The notes under the pieces: generated by a model
Told to the model about the DNA's origin: nothing
The model's input: only the letters and a program-made list of their open reading frames with translations
The model's database searches: none
From: Paraphoma chrysanthemicola
Taxonomy: Eukaryota; Ascomycota; Dothideomycetes; Pleosporales; Phaeosphaeriaceae
NCBI GenBank assembly: GCA_020744225.1
Contig: JAGMWG010000009.1
Span: 682,001 to 746,000, forward strand
Direction: 5' to 3'
DNA length: 64,000 nt
Shown here: positions 21,243 through 33,314 of the stretch, in pieces
Layout of the letters: the number at the start of each line of letters is the position of its first letter
How positions within the stretch are numbered: position 1 is the stretch's first letter
Position numbers and translations under genes: made by a program

Positions 21243-23326
21243 TCAGACGATGAAGCGTCGCACGCGAGAAATAACGCCCGAAGCCTGATCCACCTTGTCT
21301 TGAACCATGCTGCGCTTCTGAGCAGAGCCGTCTGCCCACGCGGCGTTCAAGGCCGCTTCAACCTGTGCCTGCTCGCTGTATGGCTGCTGCAAGGCAAGCT
21401 CCCGGACCTTGGTGTTGACCGCTTGTTGCGTAAAAGGGCCCGACTTGGCAACCCAGTCAGCCTGTACAAAGGGCTTAGCCGCCCACCGGGCGTCTTCTGG
21501 GTCGGAGAAATCTGTCTGTTCATTGTATCCCAGCTCCTGGAGCTGCGTGACATTGAAGGCGGCCATCTGTGGGAGTTCAGCTGACCGAATGTAGGGGGTC
21601 TTTGGAGTGAGCTCACCATGTCGTGGTCCTCATGGATGAGATTATGGCAGTGGAACATGTAGACTCCATTCCTGAGAGCGGTCAAGTGAGTCAGTGGCTG
21701 TCTCACCATCGTCCATGTACAGGCTCAACATACCAGGGCGCATAATGCGCTTCAACAAGCACCTCTTCGTTCTTGCCCAACCAGACCACGTCTTTCAAAC
21801 CGGCAGACTCATACGCTTCCACACCGCGTCCGTTCCGCTGTAGAATTCTGAAATCAACAAGGTGAACATGGATGGGGTGCGTCCAACCACCACTCTTGTT
21901 CTCTAGCTTCCAGATCTCCACTTTTCCGCGTGGAACGTTTGCGAGTACTCTGTTGGCGGCATCAGCAAAGCCAACATCGTTGATCATCCACTGGCTGTTG
22001 GATCGATGAAAGCGGAATTGATGGTCGATGCCTGACGATGCTGGAGGGAACGGCACCGTACGCAGTGCTGCGGGCACCGTGGACGTATCGGACACAGGGG
22101 TCGCGCTGACTTTGAACTGCATTACCTTATCAGTGTTGTCATACTCCTCGTCGGTACCCAAGCCTCCGGCATCTTGGACATTTCGAAGTAGAATGGTCTG
22201 CCCGGCATATGCAGAGAAATCGAACACAATCTCCCAGCGCTCAGCGACTGCGGTGATGACGTGCTGAACTTGGACAGTGTTCTGGAGAAGGCCTGCATCC
22301 GATGCGATGACCTTGAATGGAAGTTTGGTACCAGTAGCCGTCGATTTAACAAAGTAAAGGTCAAAGTTGCGAGAGACTGCAGCATTGAGAATTCGGAAAC
22401 GGTACTTGCGCGGCTGAACATTCATAAAAGGCCACGGGACTCCGTTCACGTGGTTCACATCACCCCACAGACTGTCCTCCTCACCAAGACTGGACTTGAG
22501 GGTTCCGTCTGCGTTGTAGTACTTCGAGGACAGCACCAGTGGGATGTCGAATTGACCGTATCCGGAGGGAAGACCGAGTGAGTTCTCGGCTGGATCGGTA
22601 ACGAGGTAAGCTCCTGCCTGGCCGAAGTATGCATTCTCCGCAGTCTGTCATCATGTTAGCATATGGACTAAGGTAGGTACAGCCGCACTCACGAAATGGA
22701 TAGCGTGATCGTGATACCACAGAAAGCGAGCTGACTGGCTGTTAGGATAGTAGTAGTCCTTGTACTGTCCGGGCAGGATCAGGTCTTCCGCCCATCCATC
22801 AAAAGGCGCCCGGGATGGTGATCCATGCAAATGAACGGAGCTCTCTCGATCACCGTGATTCACAAAGCGAACGACAGTCTCAGTGCCTCGAGGCACAATT
22901 ATAGTTGGGCCAGGAGAAGTTCCATTGTATCCCACAAGACGAGCAGGCTGCTTCCCGGGATAGACTTGCTGAGTGTATGGCTTGATATCCATCTCGTAAT
23001 ACCACACCTCCTTGTTGGTCACCGGATTGATTACCTTCCTGAAAAGACTTAGTTACAGTCATAGATGGCTCCAAGGAGACTCACTGCTTGACCTGAGCAA
23101 CTGGCGGGATAGGAAGTGCGACGGAATACAAGGTGTACGCCGGACTCTCGTCTCCGCCTTTCCTCTGCGCAGGGGCATTTGCAGGATCATCCTCCACAAT
23201 GCCAGCGAGGGCAGCAACCTCAGACTGTGGAACCTGACTGTTGAACCGGCTAGGCGCAGGCTTGACCTGAGCCAAAACCGGCACGGCCAAGGCCAGAAGA
23301 GACGCTTGGGTGAAGAACGACAACAT
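21243..23326 (-). CDS. Secreted bilirubin-oxidase-like multicopper oxidase
   Basis: Oxidises phenolic or tetrapyrrole-like substrates with four-electron reduction of O2 to water, probably outside the cell. Five exons (23326-23085, 23038-22693, 22644-21734, 21671-21617, 21566-21243) encode 625 residues with a signal peptide (LLALAVPVLAQ). All four copper motifs are present: HLHG (about 150-153), WYHDHAIH (about 188-195), WTHPIHVHLVDF (about 455) and HCHNLIHEDHDMM near residue 510. The HCH...HEDHDM motif with methionine as axial type-1 ligand, and the Trp-Thr-His preceding PIH, match Myrothecium bilirubin oxidase rather than typical Leu/Phe-axial laccases. The last intron splits the two methionines of DMM and splicing restores them. 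The C-terminal tail is about 100 residues. No pigment-gene neighbours are visible. Confidence 0.9.
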
Positions 23327-25790
23327 GATGGTGGTGCACGATAGGCCAGTGGTATCTTGGAAAGAGTGTAAGAACGGTAAGCTTTGGGTTGATCGGTGAA
23401 GTCCAAGTCATAGTGGTCATACTTATACCCACCACAGCTCACCACGAGCTTCACGATTCAGCAGCATACACACCCTCGCTCTCGAAAGTTGCCCGCACAT
23501 GCTTCCGCTCGTGCATTCACTAAGGCCTAGTATGGACCAACGATAGTCTACGGACTTCCACAACACACCTCGCCATCAGAGAAAGGGGTGTTGAAGTCAT
23601 CGATATCATATCACCGACAACGCCACGAACGTAGCAACGAGGCTGGCCTGACGATCGACCATTCGTAATGCCTGATTCGGTGCTTGGCCGCCGGTGATGT
23701 CCTACAAGCTTGGCCTAGCTTAACAGTCCCAAGCGGAGGGGTTCTGCCTATCAGCAGGTTCTTGACATTAGCTTGTGTGAAGAAGCGTATGCGAGATCAG
23801 CTGGTGTGCTTCTAAATTTGTGTAGGCTGAGATTGAGCGCCATCATGCGGCACGAAGCGAGAATACGACCACACTATACTGCATCTCAAAGTCGTCACTT
23901 TTGGTACCTCACTGTCCAAGGTGAAAGATATCCACGACTGACGGTCTACAAGGTGTTTCGCCGAGACAGTCACATATGATTGCAGTTGAGTTTCGGAACT
24001 GTTTCCCAATGAGCCTCCATCATATTGAAAGATCCACAACTGCTCAAAGCCTGTACCTGTACACTGCATTTCCACATCTTGCACATTGTCGCCAGCCAAG
24101 ATTCTGCACATCGAAGTCCGCGATGGGGCTTGCCTTGGCAGCGCACCCGCTTCCGCGATGAACCACATGGCCTGGAGCGACGGGACCACATGGTCTTCAG
24201 CGGACTAAATTTAGCCGCCTAAGAACTCCAGTGCCCTCGGGAATATTGTCCGGTAATGGACTGAGCTCGCCTAAGTGTATGCGGCTCGGTGCGGCTGCGG
24301 CCTTGGGACGGGCCGCTGCAGGGGTAAAACTTTATTGATCGCATAACCTACATTCGAATGCGAGAAGCAAGTACATCGAGCTGATGATAGGCTTGCATTC
24401 TCCTACGGTATGTTGAGCGTTCCTGGCCCGTGTCAGAAGCAGCCGTGGTTCAGAGTTTGGACATGCCGTTCCATCCTATCATGAGTTCGGACCATGATAT
24501 CGTTCATCTTAATCACATCTCACAAGATCTCTGTGCGACGTCCACAACCGCTTAATACGATGCGAACCCATTTCCCCACGATCTCCGGGCTCCACACCTT
24601 GTATCCGTTGCCCTCTCGGTAAACCTCCTCACACACCCTCACCAACCCACGTTTCCCACCACCCTTGTATCCCACAATATTGACCCTCCGGTCTTCCTTC
24701 CCCAGCCTCTCAGAACCATTCCTTCTGCTCTCGCTAGCCCCCACATGACTCTGACTCTGATTCTGACGGAGATTTAATGTGAGTACAGGAGAAAGCTTGG
24801 CGAACTAAATCGCGGAGGTGGCTTCCGCGCGTGCAGGTGGCGTGGTCAGATGCCTTTTGCCTATGCTCAATAGCCACGTTACATGACTCTCGGGGAAGAT
24901 GACCGCGACAGTTCATCGGAACAGGTCGGGGAACCTGTGCTATTTAGTCTTGGCAGATTGGACAGAAGTAGATGGATGGGGTAGAAGGTTAGGCGGAGGG
25001 AACTAGAGGTTGATGCGTTCAACAGGCCACTCAGAGTCATGCAGTATAGTTGAGTAATCGATTAGAAGAAGCTATTGACTGGCAATGCAGCGGTTTTCGT
25101 TATCTTCAAAAGTCGGTCAGAGTAGAGCCCCGGTAGACTTCGCAGAAATTTGTACAAGGTTTGTTTAAGTTAATCGGTGACCGACTTCGTTGGGTTTTGT
25201 GAAGGTCGTCTTTGAACACAGTTCGTGATTGTTATCATGGATGTAACTCTAGAGATATACCCTTTCTCATGCCTAATTACGCGTGAAGCTGTGTATTGTA
25301 TCGCGCTTCTGTATCTCATTATCAACTACACCAACCTCCAACCTCCAACTAACGAAACCCTCAACAACACAACTCGACTTGTCTCGGGAACCCGAATCCA
25401 TACTCCCACATGCTGGCCTCGTACGATTAGGGTTCAGCCTACGTCTGGTCACAAGCTATTCACGCTCTTGACTCGGCAGATGAGCACGATCTGCAATGAT
25501 ATGTACGCCAGACAGCTGATATTTATTTGACCGAGACGGAAAGCCCACCGATGTTGGGCAAACGACAGGCGGACGATGAGGTCAGATGTGTATCACATTT
25601 ACACGCGGCGCATGTGATCCAAAGTGTACTGCTTGGTCCAAAGTTGAGTGCATTCAAAACATACCGGTGGATCATGATTTATCATTCATACGTAATACGG
25701 GTATAGATAGGCTCCCATCCTTTTGTTCATGACAACCTGAAAACGCCGACCCAGATGCAGTAGATCTCCTCCTCTCCTCTCGCCTTGCAC
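23327..25790. other. Gene-poor region upstream of the oxidase gene
   Basis: 2.46 kb between the oxidase start and the 3' end of LTV1. Apart from one weak candidate frame at 24520-24744, I see no coding sequence, RNA gene or repeat. Confidence 0.45.
24520..24744 (-). CDS. Possible small basic protein or gene remnant
   Basis: A 74-codon frame with a protein-like composition: EDRRVNIVGYKGGGKRGLVR followed by VCEEVYREGNGYKVWSPEIV. A Ser/Glu run precedes the ATG in the same frame. It could be a short real gene or the last exon of a decayed one. No upstream exon could be joined convincingly, and I recognise no family. Confidence 0.25.
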   Translation of the reverse strand: MGASESRRNGSERLGKEDRRVNIVGYKGGGKRGLVRVCEEVYREGNGYKVWSPEIVGKWVRIVLSGCGRRTEIL

Positions 25791-27311
25791 TCAAGCCTTC
25801 TGCGTCTTCGCACGACTCACCCTCGCCGGCCCCAGTCCCTGCCTCACTTCATCCAACTGCTCCAATCCCGTCTGCTGCTTTCCTTTCTTCACCCTCCTCT
25901 TGCCCGCGACATGATGGGTGCCCAGGAAATCATCCATGATACTATCGAAATCTGATCGCAGTGGTGGGGCCTCACTGTTGGACCAGCCACTCATACCACT
26001 CATACCACTCATTTTGCTGAGTCCAGACATCTTGCTCATGCCAGATACCATGCTTTCGTCGTCGGGGAAATCACCGAAGCCGTCGTCGGCGTATTCTTCT
26101 TCGATTTTGTCGAAGCGCTGGTCGAGGAGGGTGAGGCCTTCGGTACGGTGCAGAGCGGACGAGGACATGGAGTAACCGGATGTGCTGGTCATGGCGCCTT
26201 TGCGCTTCTTCTTGCGTCCGCCAGATGTGAGTCCTGATGCGCCTGTGATGACGGAGGAGTCCATGCCAGATGGTGCAGCGGGCTTGGGTGCTTTTGAGGA
26301 TTTGACGTCGTTCTTGAATTTCTTGAATTCTTCGAGATACGCGAGGTCATCTTCGTCGGTGGCGATGGGTGCTTCTCCTGGGGTGGGGAGGGACTCCGGG
26401 TCAGTTGGTTCGATGGGGTCTTGGGGTCTGGGCTTGGGTTTTGGTGAGGAGGCTTTGATAGTGTCGTCGGTTTCCCAGCCTTCATCTTCTTCCTCGAGGA
26501 AGCGGTCCATGGCGTCGCGGTCGTCGTGGTCGTAGGAGTCGTCCCATTCTCGTTGGTCGACTTCGTAGCCATCGTGTGCCAGTTCAGCAAAGATGTCGTC
26601 TTCGTCATCTACGTATGCATCGTCCTCCAGAGCCTCAAGGACTTCTCGTAACCTCGGATCCATATCTGGCTGGAATCCCGCAATGGCATCCGGAACATTC
26701 TGCTGATCTTGGTATGTGGTCTTGCGTACGAACTCTGACGGAGCCATGTCTTCGCCGAACATATCGCTCACGCTGCTGATGTTGCTGCTTATGCTCAGTC
26801 CTGCGTCGCTTTGTCTGTCATCCAGCGATGTGTTGCGCAGGGCGTCGGCCAGGTCCATTTTCTGCTTGCCCTTCTTCTTCTCTGCTGGCGCCTCGACAAA
26901 GTATGCCTCTCCCCCACCACTGCCCAGGTCGCGCATGTGTTGCATGTAGTCGTACTCGGTGTCGTCGTAGTAGATGCCATAATTGGCTGCCTCGCCCTCG
27001 TTGTTTCGCACATTCGCTTGCATCTCCTTCTCTAGATCTCGCCGGGTCTTGATCTTGCTCCGTCCTGTGGCTGCCGAGTACTGTGATGCTCGAGAGCTGC
27101 CCGCGGGCTCAGCGTCTTCTCGCGCATTTGCTGCGGCCACTTCGGCAAAGACCATCTGCGGCGCATCTTCATCGTGGATTCGAGGATCATTCTGGGCGCG
27201 GTGAACGAGCCTGTAGTTGATGGCGTCTTTCTTCTCGCTATGGCGGGGTCAGCGGGGTACTCGCGAGTGTATTTAGAGTCGCAAGGCTCACATAAACTTT
27301 CGGCGAGGCAT
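25791..27311 (-). CDS. LTV1: 40S ribosome biogenesis factor LTV1
   Basis: LTV1 binds late nuclear and cytoplasmic pre-40S particles, near RPS3 and RPS20, and is released before maturation. A 20-nt first exon (27311-27292, MPRRKF) is joined across a 54-nt intron to 27237-25791, giving 488 residues. Splicing creates the family signature: KFIEKKDAINYRLVHRAQND followed by PRIHDEDAPQMVF. Further support comes from the acidic central region and the C-terminal motif TEGLTLLDQRFDKIEEEY. The C-terminal part carries a run of short MSG/MSK triplets (GMSKMSGLSKMSGMSGMSGW, about residues 405-425). The C-terminus is basic. The gene is divergent from LSG1, with 232 bp between start codons. Confidence 0.93.
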
Positions 27312-27543
27312 TTTGACAGTGACTGGGTGTTGTGATTGTTCTGTGTAATCAAAGGGTGGCGGCTTGGAAGTCTGGGGAATGGCTGACAAAAGTTCGGCGT
27401 TGGGCTGCGGCTCCAAAAAAATTATTTAGGCGGCGGCGACGGTGAATGACGTGGGGCAGGGCACTGGAACTTTTCCATTTGACCCCTCTACGCGACAATC
27501 AAGTCACCACAACCACACGCGACAAATCACCAAAACCGCAAAT
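27312..27543. promoter_or_regulatory. Compact bidirectional promoter, LTV1 / LSG1
   Basis: The region lies between two opposed start codons of ribosome-biogenesis genes. It contains an A-rich CCAAAAAAATTATTT stretch (about 27413-27427) and a TGACGTGG element at 27447-27454 that resembles a bZIP/CRE-type site. The role of either is inferred, not shown. Confidence 0.5.
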
Positions 27544-29597
27544 ATGGTGCTCGCAAAGTCAAAGAAGAGCGTCGGGCTGGGCAACAGCCTGATGAACGAC
27601 AGGTTCGGCAAGGGCAAGGGCGCGGACATGCGAAGAGGCAACTTTCAGCAGGGCATCAAGAGGACGGGACAGAATGGCGAGGAGGTACGTTGATCGCGCA
27701 AATCGTTAGGGCGCATACTAACAAAATTCAGTACATCACGAACGAGAAGAAAGAGGCGTCGTGGGTCAAGATGCGCTCCGTCACCGAGCAAGGTGCACTC
27801 GATGAATTCCTGTCGACCGCGGAACTGGCCGGCACCGACTTCACCGCGGAGAAGATGAACAACGTCAAGATCATACACAAGGACCAGAAGAACCCGTACT
27901 TGCTGTCTGCGACCGAAGAGCGCAACATCACGAAGAAGCACAAGGAGAACAGGAATCGTCTGACTGTCCCGAGGCGGCCGAAGTGGGATGAGCACACAAC
28001 GCCACAGGAGCTCGATACGCGCGAGAGAGAATCGCTGCTCCAGTGGAGGAGAGGACTGGCCGAGTTACAAGAGAACAACGACCTGCTAATGACTCCATTC
28101 GAGCGCAACTTGGAAGTGTGGAGACAACTCTGGCGAGTCATTGAGAGGTCAGACTTGGTTGTGCAGATTGTCGACGCGCGACATCCCCTTCTGTTCAGAT
28201 CCGAGGATCTTGGAGACTACGTGAAGGAGGTGGACCCGAAAAAGAACAACCTCCTGCTGGTCAACAAGGCAGATATGATGACGCTGCAGCAGCGCCAAGC
28301 GTGGGCTGACTACTTCACGGATGCTGGCATCAACTACAAGTTCTTTTCAGCCGAGTTGGCGAAAGAGATGAATGAGGCTCGAGCACTGGAAGAGCAGGCG
28401 CAAGACGAGGACGAGTACTCGGACGACGACGAGGTTGAGGAGGACGATTCAGATGTTGATGACTTGGCCGACGAGGCGAAGAAGATCGACCTCGAGGACA
28501 AGCAAGCGGGGAGCGAGGACGATGAAGAAGAAGGTGGGGTGCTACACGAGAATATTCCGGAGTCAGATGACGACGAACGAACACGAATCTTGACAACCGA
28601 TGATCTGGAAGCGCTCTTCCTAGAGCATGCTCCAGATGTTGACACGGGACCTAATGGCGAGCCACGCAAGACGTCCATCGGCCTTGTCGGATATCCCAAC
28701 GTCGGAAAGTCTTCCACCATCAACGCCCTCATTGGCGCCAAGAAGGTGTCGGTCTCAGCAACCCCAGGAAAGACGAAGCATTTCCAGACGATCCATCTCA
28801 GCGACAAGGTTGTGCTGTGCGATTGTCCTGGTCTCGTCTTCCCCAACTTCGCAACCACAAAGGCAGAGCTTGTATGCGCTGGTGTCCTTCCCATTGATCA
28901 GTTGCGCGAGTTCACTGGACCAGCCGGACTCGTAGCACAAAGGATACCGCAGCCATTCCTTGAGGCCCTCTACGGTATGAAGATGCACATCCGCCCAGTC
29001 GAAGAAGGTGGAACCGGAGTGCCCACATCCGAGGAACTGCTGCGTGCGTATGCCATCGCAAGAGGCTTCTCAACGCAAGGTCTAGGCCAACCAGATGAGT
29101 CTCGTGCCGCGCGCTACGTTTTGAAAGACTACGTCAAGGGCAAGCTACTCTTCTGCCACCCTCCACCCGCTGATCCCACCATCGACCCCACCCAGTTCAA
29201 TCGCGAACTATACGACGTCAACCACCTGCCCGAGAAACGTCGTCGCAACTACGCCCTCCTCGCCGAGAGCTCGTCTCTAGCCGGCACACAAGCCGACACC
29301 GATTCGCTCCTAGACCCAGACCTTGACGGAGTCCCTGTGAACAATGCTCCGCTGACCGGCGAGAAGTCAAAAGGTCTCGACAAGCGCTTCTTCGGCCCTG
29401 GTCAAGGTATGGCGAGAACAAATCTGCCGTTCCACCACAAGTACAGCGAACAGGGCAAGGAGTTGAGCGGGCGGAAATTGAAAGCTGTCACAGCGCTGGA
29501 AAAGGACATTGATCCTGCGGAGTTGCAGATCAACAGCAAGAAACATTTCAAGGCGAATAAGAAGAGGGCGAAGAAGGTCAAGACGGAGTATGACTAG
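27544..29597 (+). CDS. LSG1: Large-subunit GTPase LSG1 (60S export-factor recycling)
   Basis: A cytoplasmic circularly permuted GTPase that releases the export adaptor NMD3 from pre-60S subunits. Exons 27544-27684 and 27732-29597 encode 668 residues. G motifs are in permuted order: NKAD (G4, about residue 225), then GYPNVGKSS (G1, about 366), and DCPGL (G3, about 410). The family block FPNFATTKAELVCAGVLPID follows G3. An acidic insertion (Asp/Glu-rich, about residues 265-320) separates G4 and G1, as in LSG1 orthologues. The C-terminus is basic (KKHFKANKKRAKKVKTEYD). NOG2 and NUG1 are permuted too, but the FPNFATTKAE block and acidic insert fit LSG1. The intron has a perfect ACTAAC branch. Confidence 0.95.
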
Positions 29598-32500
29598 TGG
29601 CGTCAGGGAGGCTGGGATGGAAAGGAAAATAGGTTAGATATCACGATTGCATGATCTCGGCGTCTTGGAATTCTGCGCACCAGGGGGTCGCGTGGCATGT
29701 TCTTGGTTCAAATTTCTTTCAAGTCACTAAAAAGGAACATCGCATTCATAAACTCGTCAATTACCAAGGCTTGCTGTGTTGTCTGATGGATCGGTGATTT
29801 CATCCAGATTGAAGACCTCTCACAAACGAAATCGAGAAATTCAACGAAAACACACACATAAGAAGCCTAGTCAGAGAACCACAGACGACTAGATCACTCC
29901 ATCCCGCACCAGAGCCCCGAACCCTCGGTACTGCTGAGTCAAGCCCCGAATGTACGCTGGCGTGGGGGGACACGTGGGCTCGCCCCCGGATACAGCGGAA
30001 CGAATACACGAGGACTCGGTAACGATGTGCAAGGATAGTAGGGATAGTGGGAGCTTAATGTGACGTCTGTTTTCTCACATCGAATTTTAGATTGTGCAAA
30101 GATGAATCATAATAAGAAGAGGGTTGAAGATTTGGCTGCCATCGATAGTCGGTGATCAGGGTTGTGGTCGCGCGATGTACTGCAAAAGCATGATTGAAGG
30201 ACGTTTTGCATCGACTCGACCAAGATAGCAAGATTGGAGTAGCGAATTGAGTCTCTCGAAAGAAAGATCGCTGTGTTGTAAGCTCGTTTAGCTGGGAGAT
30301 ATATGGCTGTGTGTCTGGTATCAGGCCACGATTCGAACATGTCGTATGATTGGACATTAACCATTGCTAGATCTACCATATTGTGCGACCTCTGTCAATT
30401 GGTATATGGTGCTTGAGAACAAAGCCGATCACGAGGACATTGCTTCAGATGAAATAAGGCTGTTGAAAGGTAAGTGAGAGTGTTCATGCATCGCGAGGCT
30501 CGTTGAGCAAATGCTTGAATGGCACCCCAAGCCGAGCAGCATCACGTGTTGCAATTAATGATGATGTATTTCTTGCGTTTCGCACTGTGTGTAGCAGAGC
30601 ATACCGTTGGTTCCAGCCGGATGCAGTGCGATCGATTCAGTACATTGTTCACATGCGAATGGGGGTACGTGCAGCGGTATGCAGCTTTTCCGTACGGAGA
30701 CCCGTTGAAGGCCAATAAAATGCGGACAGATAGCCACGCGCAGCTGCGTTATCTGGTGATCTTCAGGTTGGGATGTGGGTCGAGAGGTGCAAATCGTTGC
30801 AGAGGAGACAGCCTGACTTGTTGTTCACCAAGTGTCATCGGCGATGAAATGATCTTCGAAACGTGCAGCATAGTAATACAAGGTCCAATCAAGGATCAAC
30901 ATCTTTACCTATTTCTGGATGGTGTTAGCAAATTTTGGGCTTCCCGAAGCCATTACTAAGTGTCATAGTATTCTGCTACCTGTGTGGCATTGAGTCCTTC
31001 ACAGCGCTTACTGCATCTGAAGACTCGTTGAGTCACGGTCACGATGTAGGTTAGATCCCTCGAGAGGAACGCAGTATGCTGATGATTGATGACGAAATCG
31101 GGATCCGAAGATCATGAAGATTGCATGTGTTGGCGTGGAGTCCGGACTATTGCTGATGCTTGGTACTGTTCTCTGATTCCGGGAGGCACAGTGCTGCGGT
31201 TTTACTCCCAGCGGCATTTCTATATCTGTCAGACGGCAGGATTCCCGCCATTCATGAGGGCATCAACGAGCGATAATGCCGCTGACATCTCACACCAGGA
31301 CCAGTCTTGTCTATCCGACATGAGCTTGGCTACAAATGCGTAGCAGCGATGACACACACACATGCAGTGTGAGTGTTAATTTTGTATTCCCATCATCATT
31401 CACGACTGCCCCCAAACGATGACGAGTGCGCCTTTTATGGTACTCGCTGGAGTTCAAACACCTTCCAGATGTGTGATGAGGATATTATCTGCTGTTAGGC
31501 GCATGGTGTGAGCGACGGGGATGGCTACAGTGGCTCCTGGACCCGAGCGTATGGTTCCTCTCCCTGCCAGGGAAATGGTTCTCGGTTGAGGTCACAGCGA
31601 GCTTCGCTTGGAAGGAAGCTGGCCGTGGTAGTGCATGCAGGGTGAGCATGCACGTGCTGTATGAGGTCCGTGGTGGCATGTTGGGTGGCAGGTTGCACTG
31701 CAGTGATTGGTTACATGTGGTGTTTGACTTACGGTGTGCATGATGAGATGAGAGAATACTGTTAGATGAGCGCCCAGCTGCAGATACGGAAGGAGTTGAA
31801 GGGGCAATGCGGGGCACGGGGACGAGTAGCGGACACTGCCCCTCGCTTCAGTATGCGGCTGGTTGCAGACGCTGTACCATCGTCAAGAGTCGTAGTGTTC
31901 TTTCAGATGTGATGAAGAAATGCTGTTGACCGATGAGCTGCTGGGGACGCGATGCAACTGCCAGGGGAGACTTGCTGCCGATGCTACGAGAGACGTTAGT
32001 AACGGCCGAAAACGTCTATCAAATCAGCCGTGCGGATGCTGAACAGTTCGGTGGTCTGGCTCCTGCAAATTTCCCTCTTTCTAGCATGGCGTCATTCATG
32101 TCGCACTGCCGGCGGACCTTCACGAACACGGTATTTAGTCGACCTGGGATGGACACGTCCACCAAAAGCAAATGCAAGGCTGCAAGACACACTCGTGGCG
32201 CGGTCGCGTCATGAAGTTTGCGCATCAAGAGCGTGAGGGCATTCACACATTAGGTGCTTGGGGGTCACCTTGATTCCTCGGCTGGCGGTGCTGCAACCCT
32301 AGAGCCGGGATTGGTACCGTTATACGTCAACATTTGCAATTTGTGGGACAGCAGAAAACATTTGTTTAGAGTGGGCGCACCAGGGCGATGCAGCGATGCA
32401 TGTGCGTCGGTTACAATCGAAGCAAGCGGTGTTGGGGGTGATGTGGACGGTGGTTGGCACTATTAGCATGACACAACAGTGTCACCAAGTCACACAGGAA

Positions 32501-33314
32501 CTCGCATACACAGGAGTAGAAGCAGTGTTTCTCGGCCAACCGCACACTCAACTGCTCCGTATATTCTTGATCGTTGCAGAAAGGGTCTCCACAGCGGAAC
32601 CGTGCTGGAAAGCGGCCGCCTCGGACACAAAGGACTGCTAAGCTCAGCGTGCCGTGGGCTTGTGTCACTTGGAGCTTGGCCTGGGTGCGGCGGTCCTGTC
32701 TTAATAATGTGCGGTCGGCAAGCTCGAGGGGGAGTTGGAAAATAACGCAGACTAGACTAGAATCTGAAAGCCGTGGTCTACACGGGCGAGGCAGTGCTGG
32801 AGTGAGGGGTTTCGACGGCGCGCACACTGCAGCGAAATTCACTTCTATACTTGACGCTGCTAAAGGCCGCCCTGCCCTCTCTCTCCAGGACATTCGGTGT
32901 TCGTGCCAGGGCGCGGCTTCCTCGCCAGACGACGACATCATTTTCCGCCGCCGATCTGCACAGCCACACAGCCCAGCGAGTGCCACTCTTCTTGCGCGTG
33001 CGCATTCAAGTCTACGTCGACGGCAACGGCGTTTGTAAGCGCCTGAAGGCTCTCGCAGCGCCCATACTTTGGTCTTCACACCAGTCGGCCCCCGCGACCG
33101 TCACCGTGTTTTCCAATAAATCCGTCCGCGCCCACCTGACGCTTCCAAACCTCATATCCACCACCAGCCGCCGACGAACATACGCCGTTTTGAGAGCAAT
33201 ACAATAACACTCTGGGCTTCTCGCCCGCGAGACACCTGCGTCTCTCAAATCAAATCCCATCCCCAGTTTTACGACCCACTAGCCGCAAAGCCCCATCAGT
33301 CAAAAGCAAGAAAG
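29598..33314. other. 3.7-kb gene-poor region
   Basis: I find no convincing gene, RNA or element here. Frames up to 222 codons (for example leftward 32411-33079) have arbitrary composition and no splice-connected partners. The last 250 bases are likely leader for the kinase at 33315. Confidence 0.5.

Noticed and set aside
28334..28894. 186-codon leftward frame opposite LSG1
   Set aside because: The Ser-rich translation mirrors the Asp/Glu-rich insert of LSG1 on the other strand.
30320..30410. Leftward tRNA-like signal around GTTCGAATCG
   Set aside because: The B-box resemblance is partial; the T-arm and acceptor stem do not pair and no proper A box is spaced correctly.
32411..33079. 222-codon leftward frame upstream of the SAT4-type kinase
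   Set aside because: Arg/Cys/Ser-rich with no recognisable motif and no consistent start; likely chance in GC-rich leader sequence.
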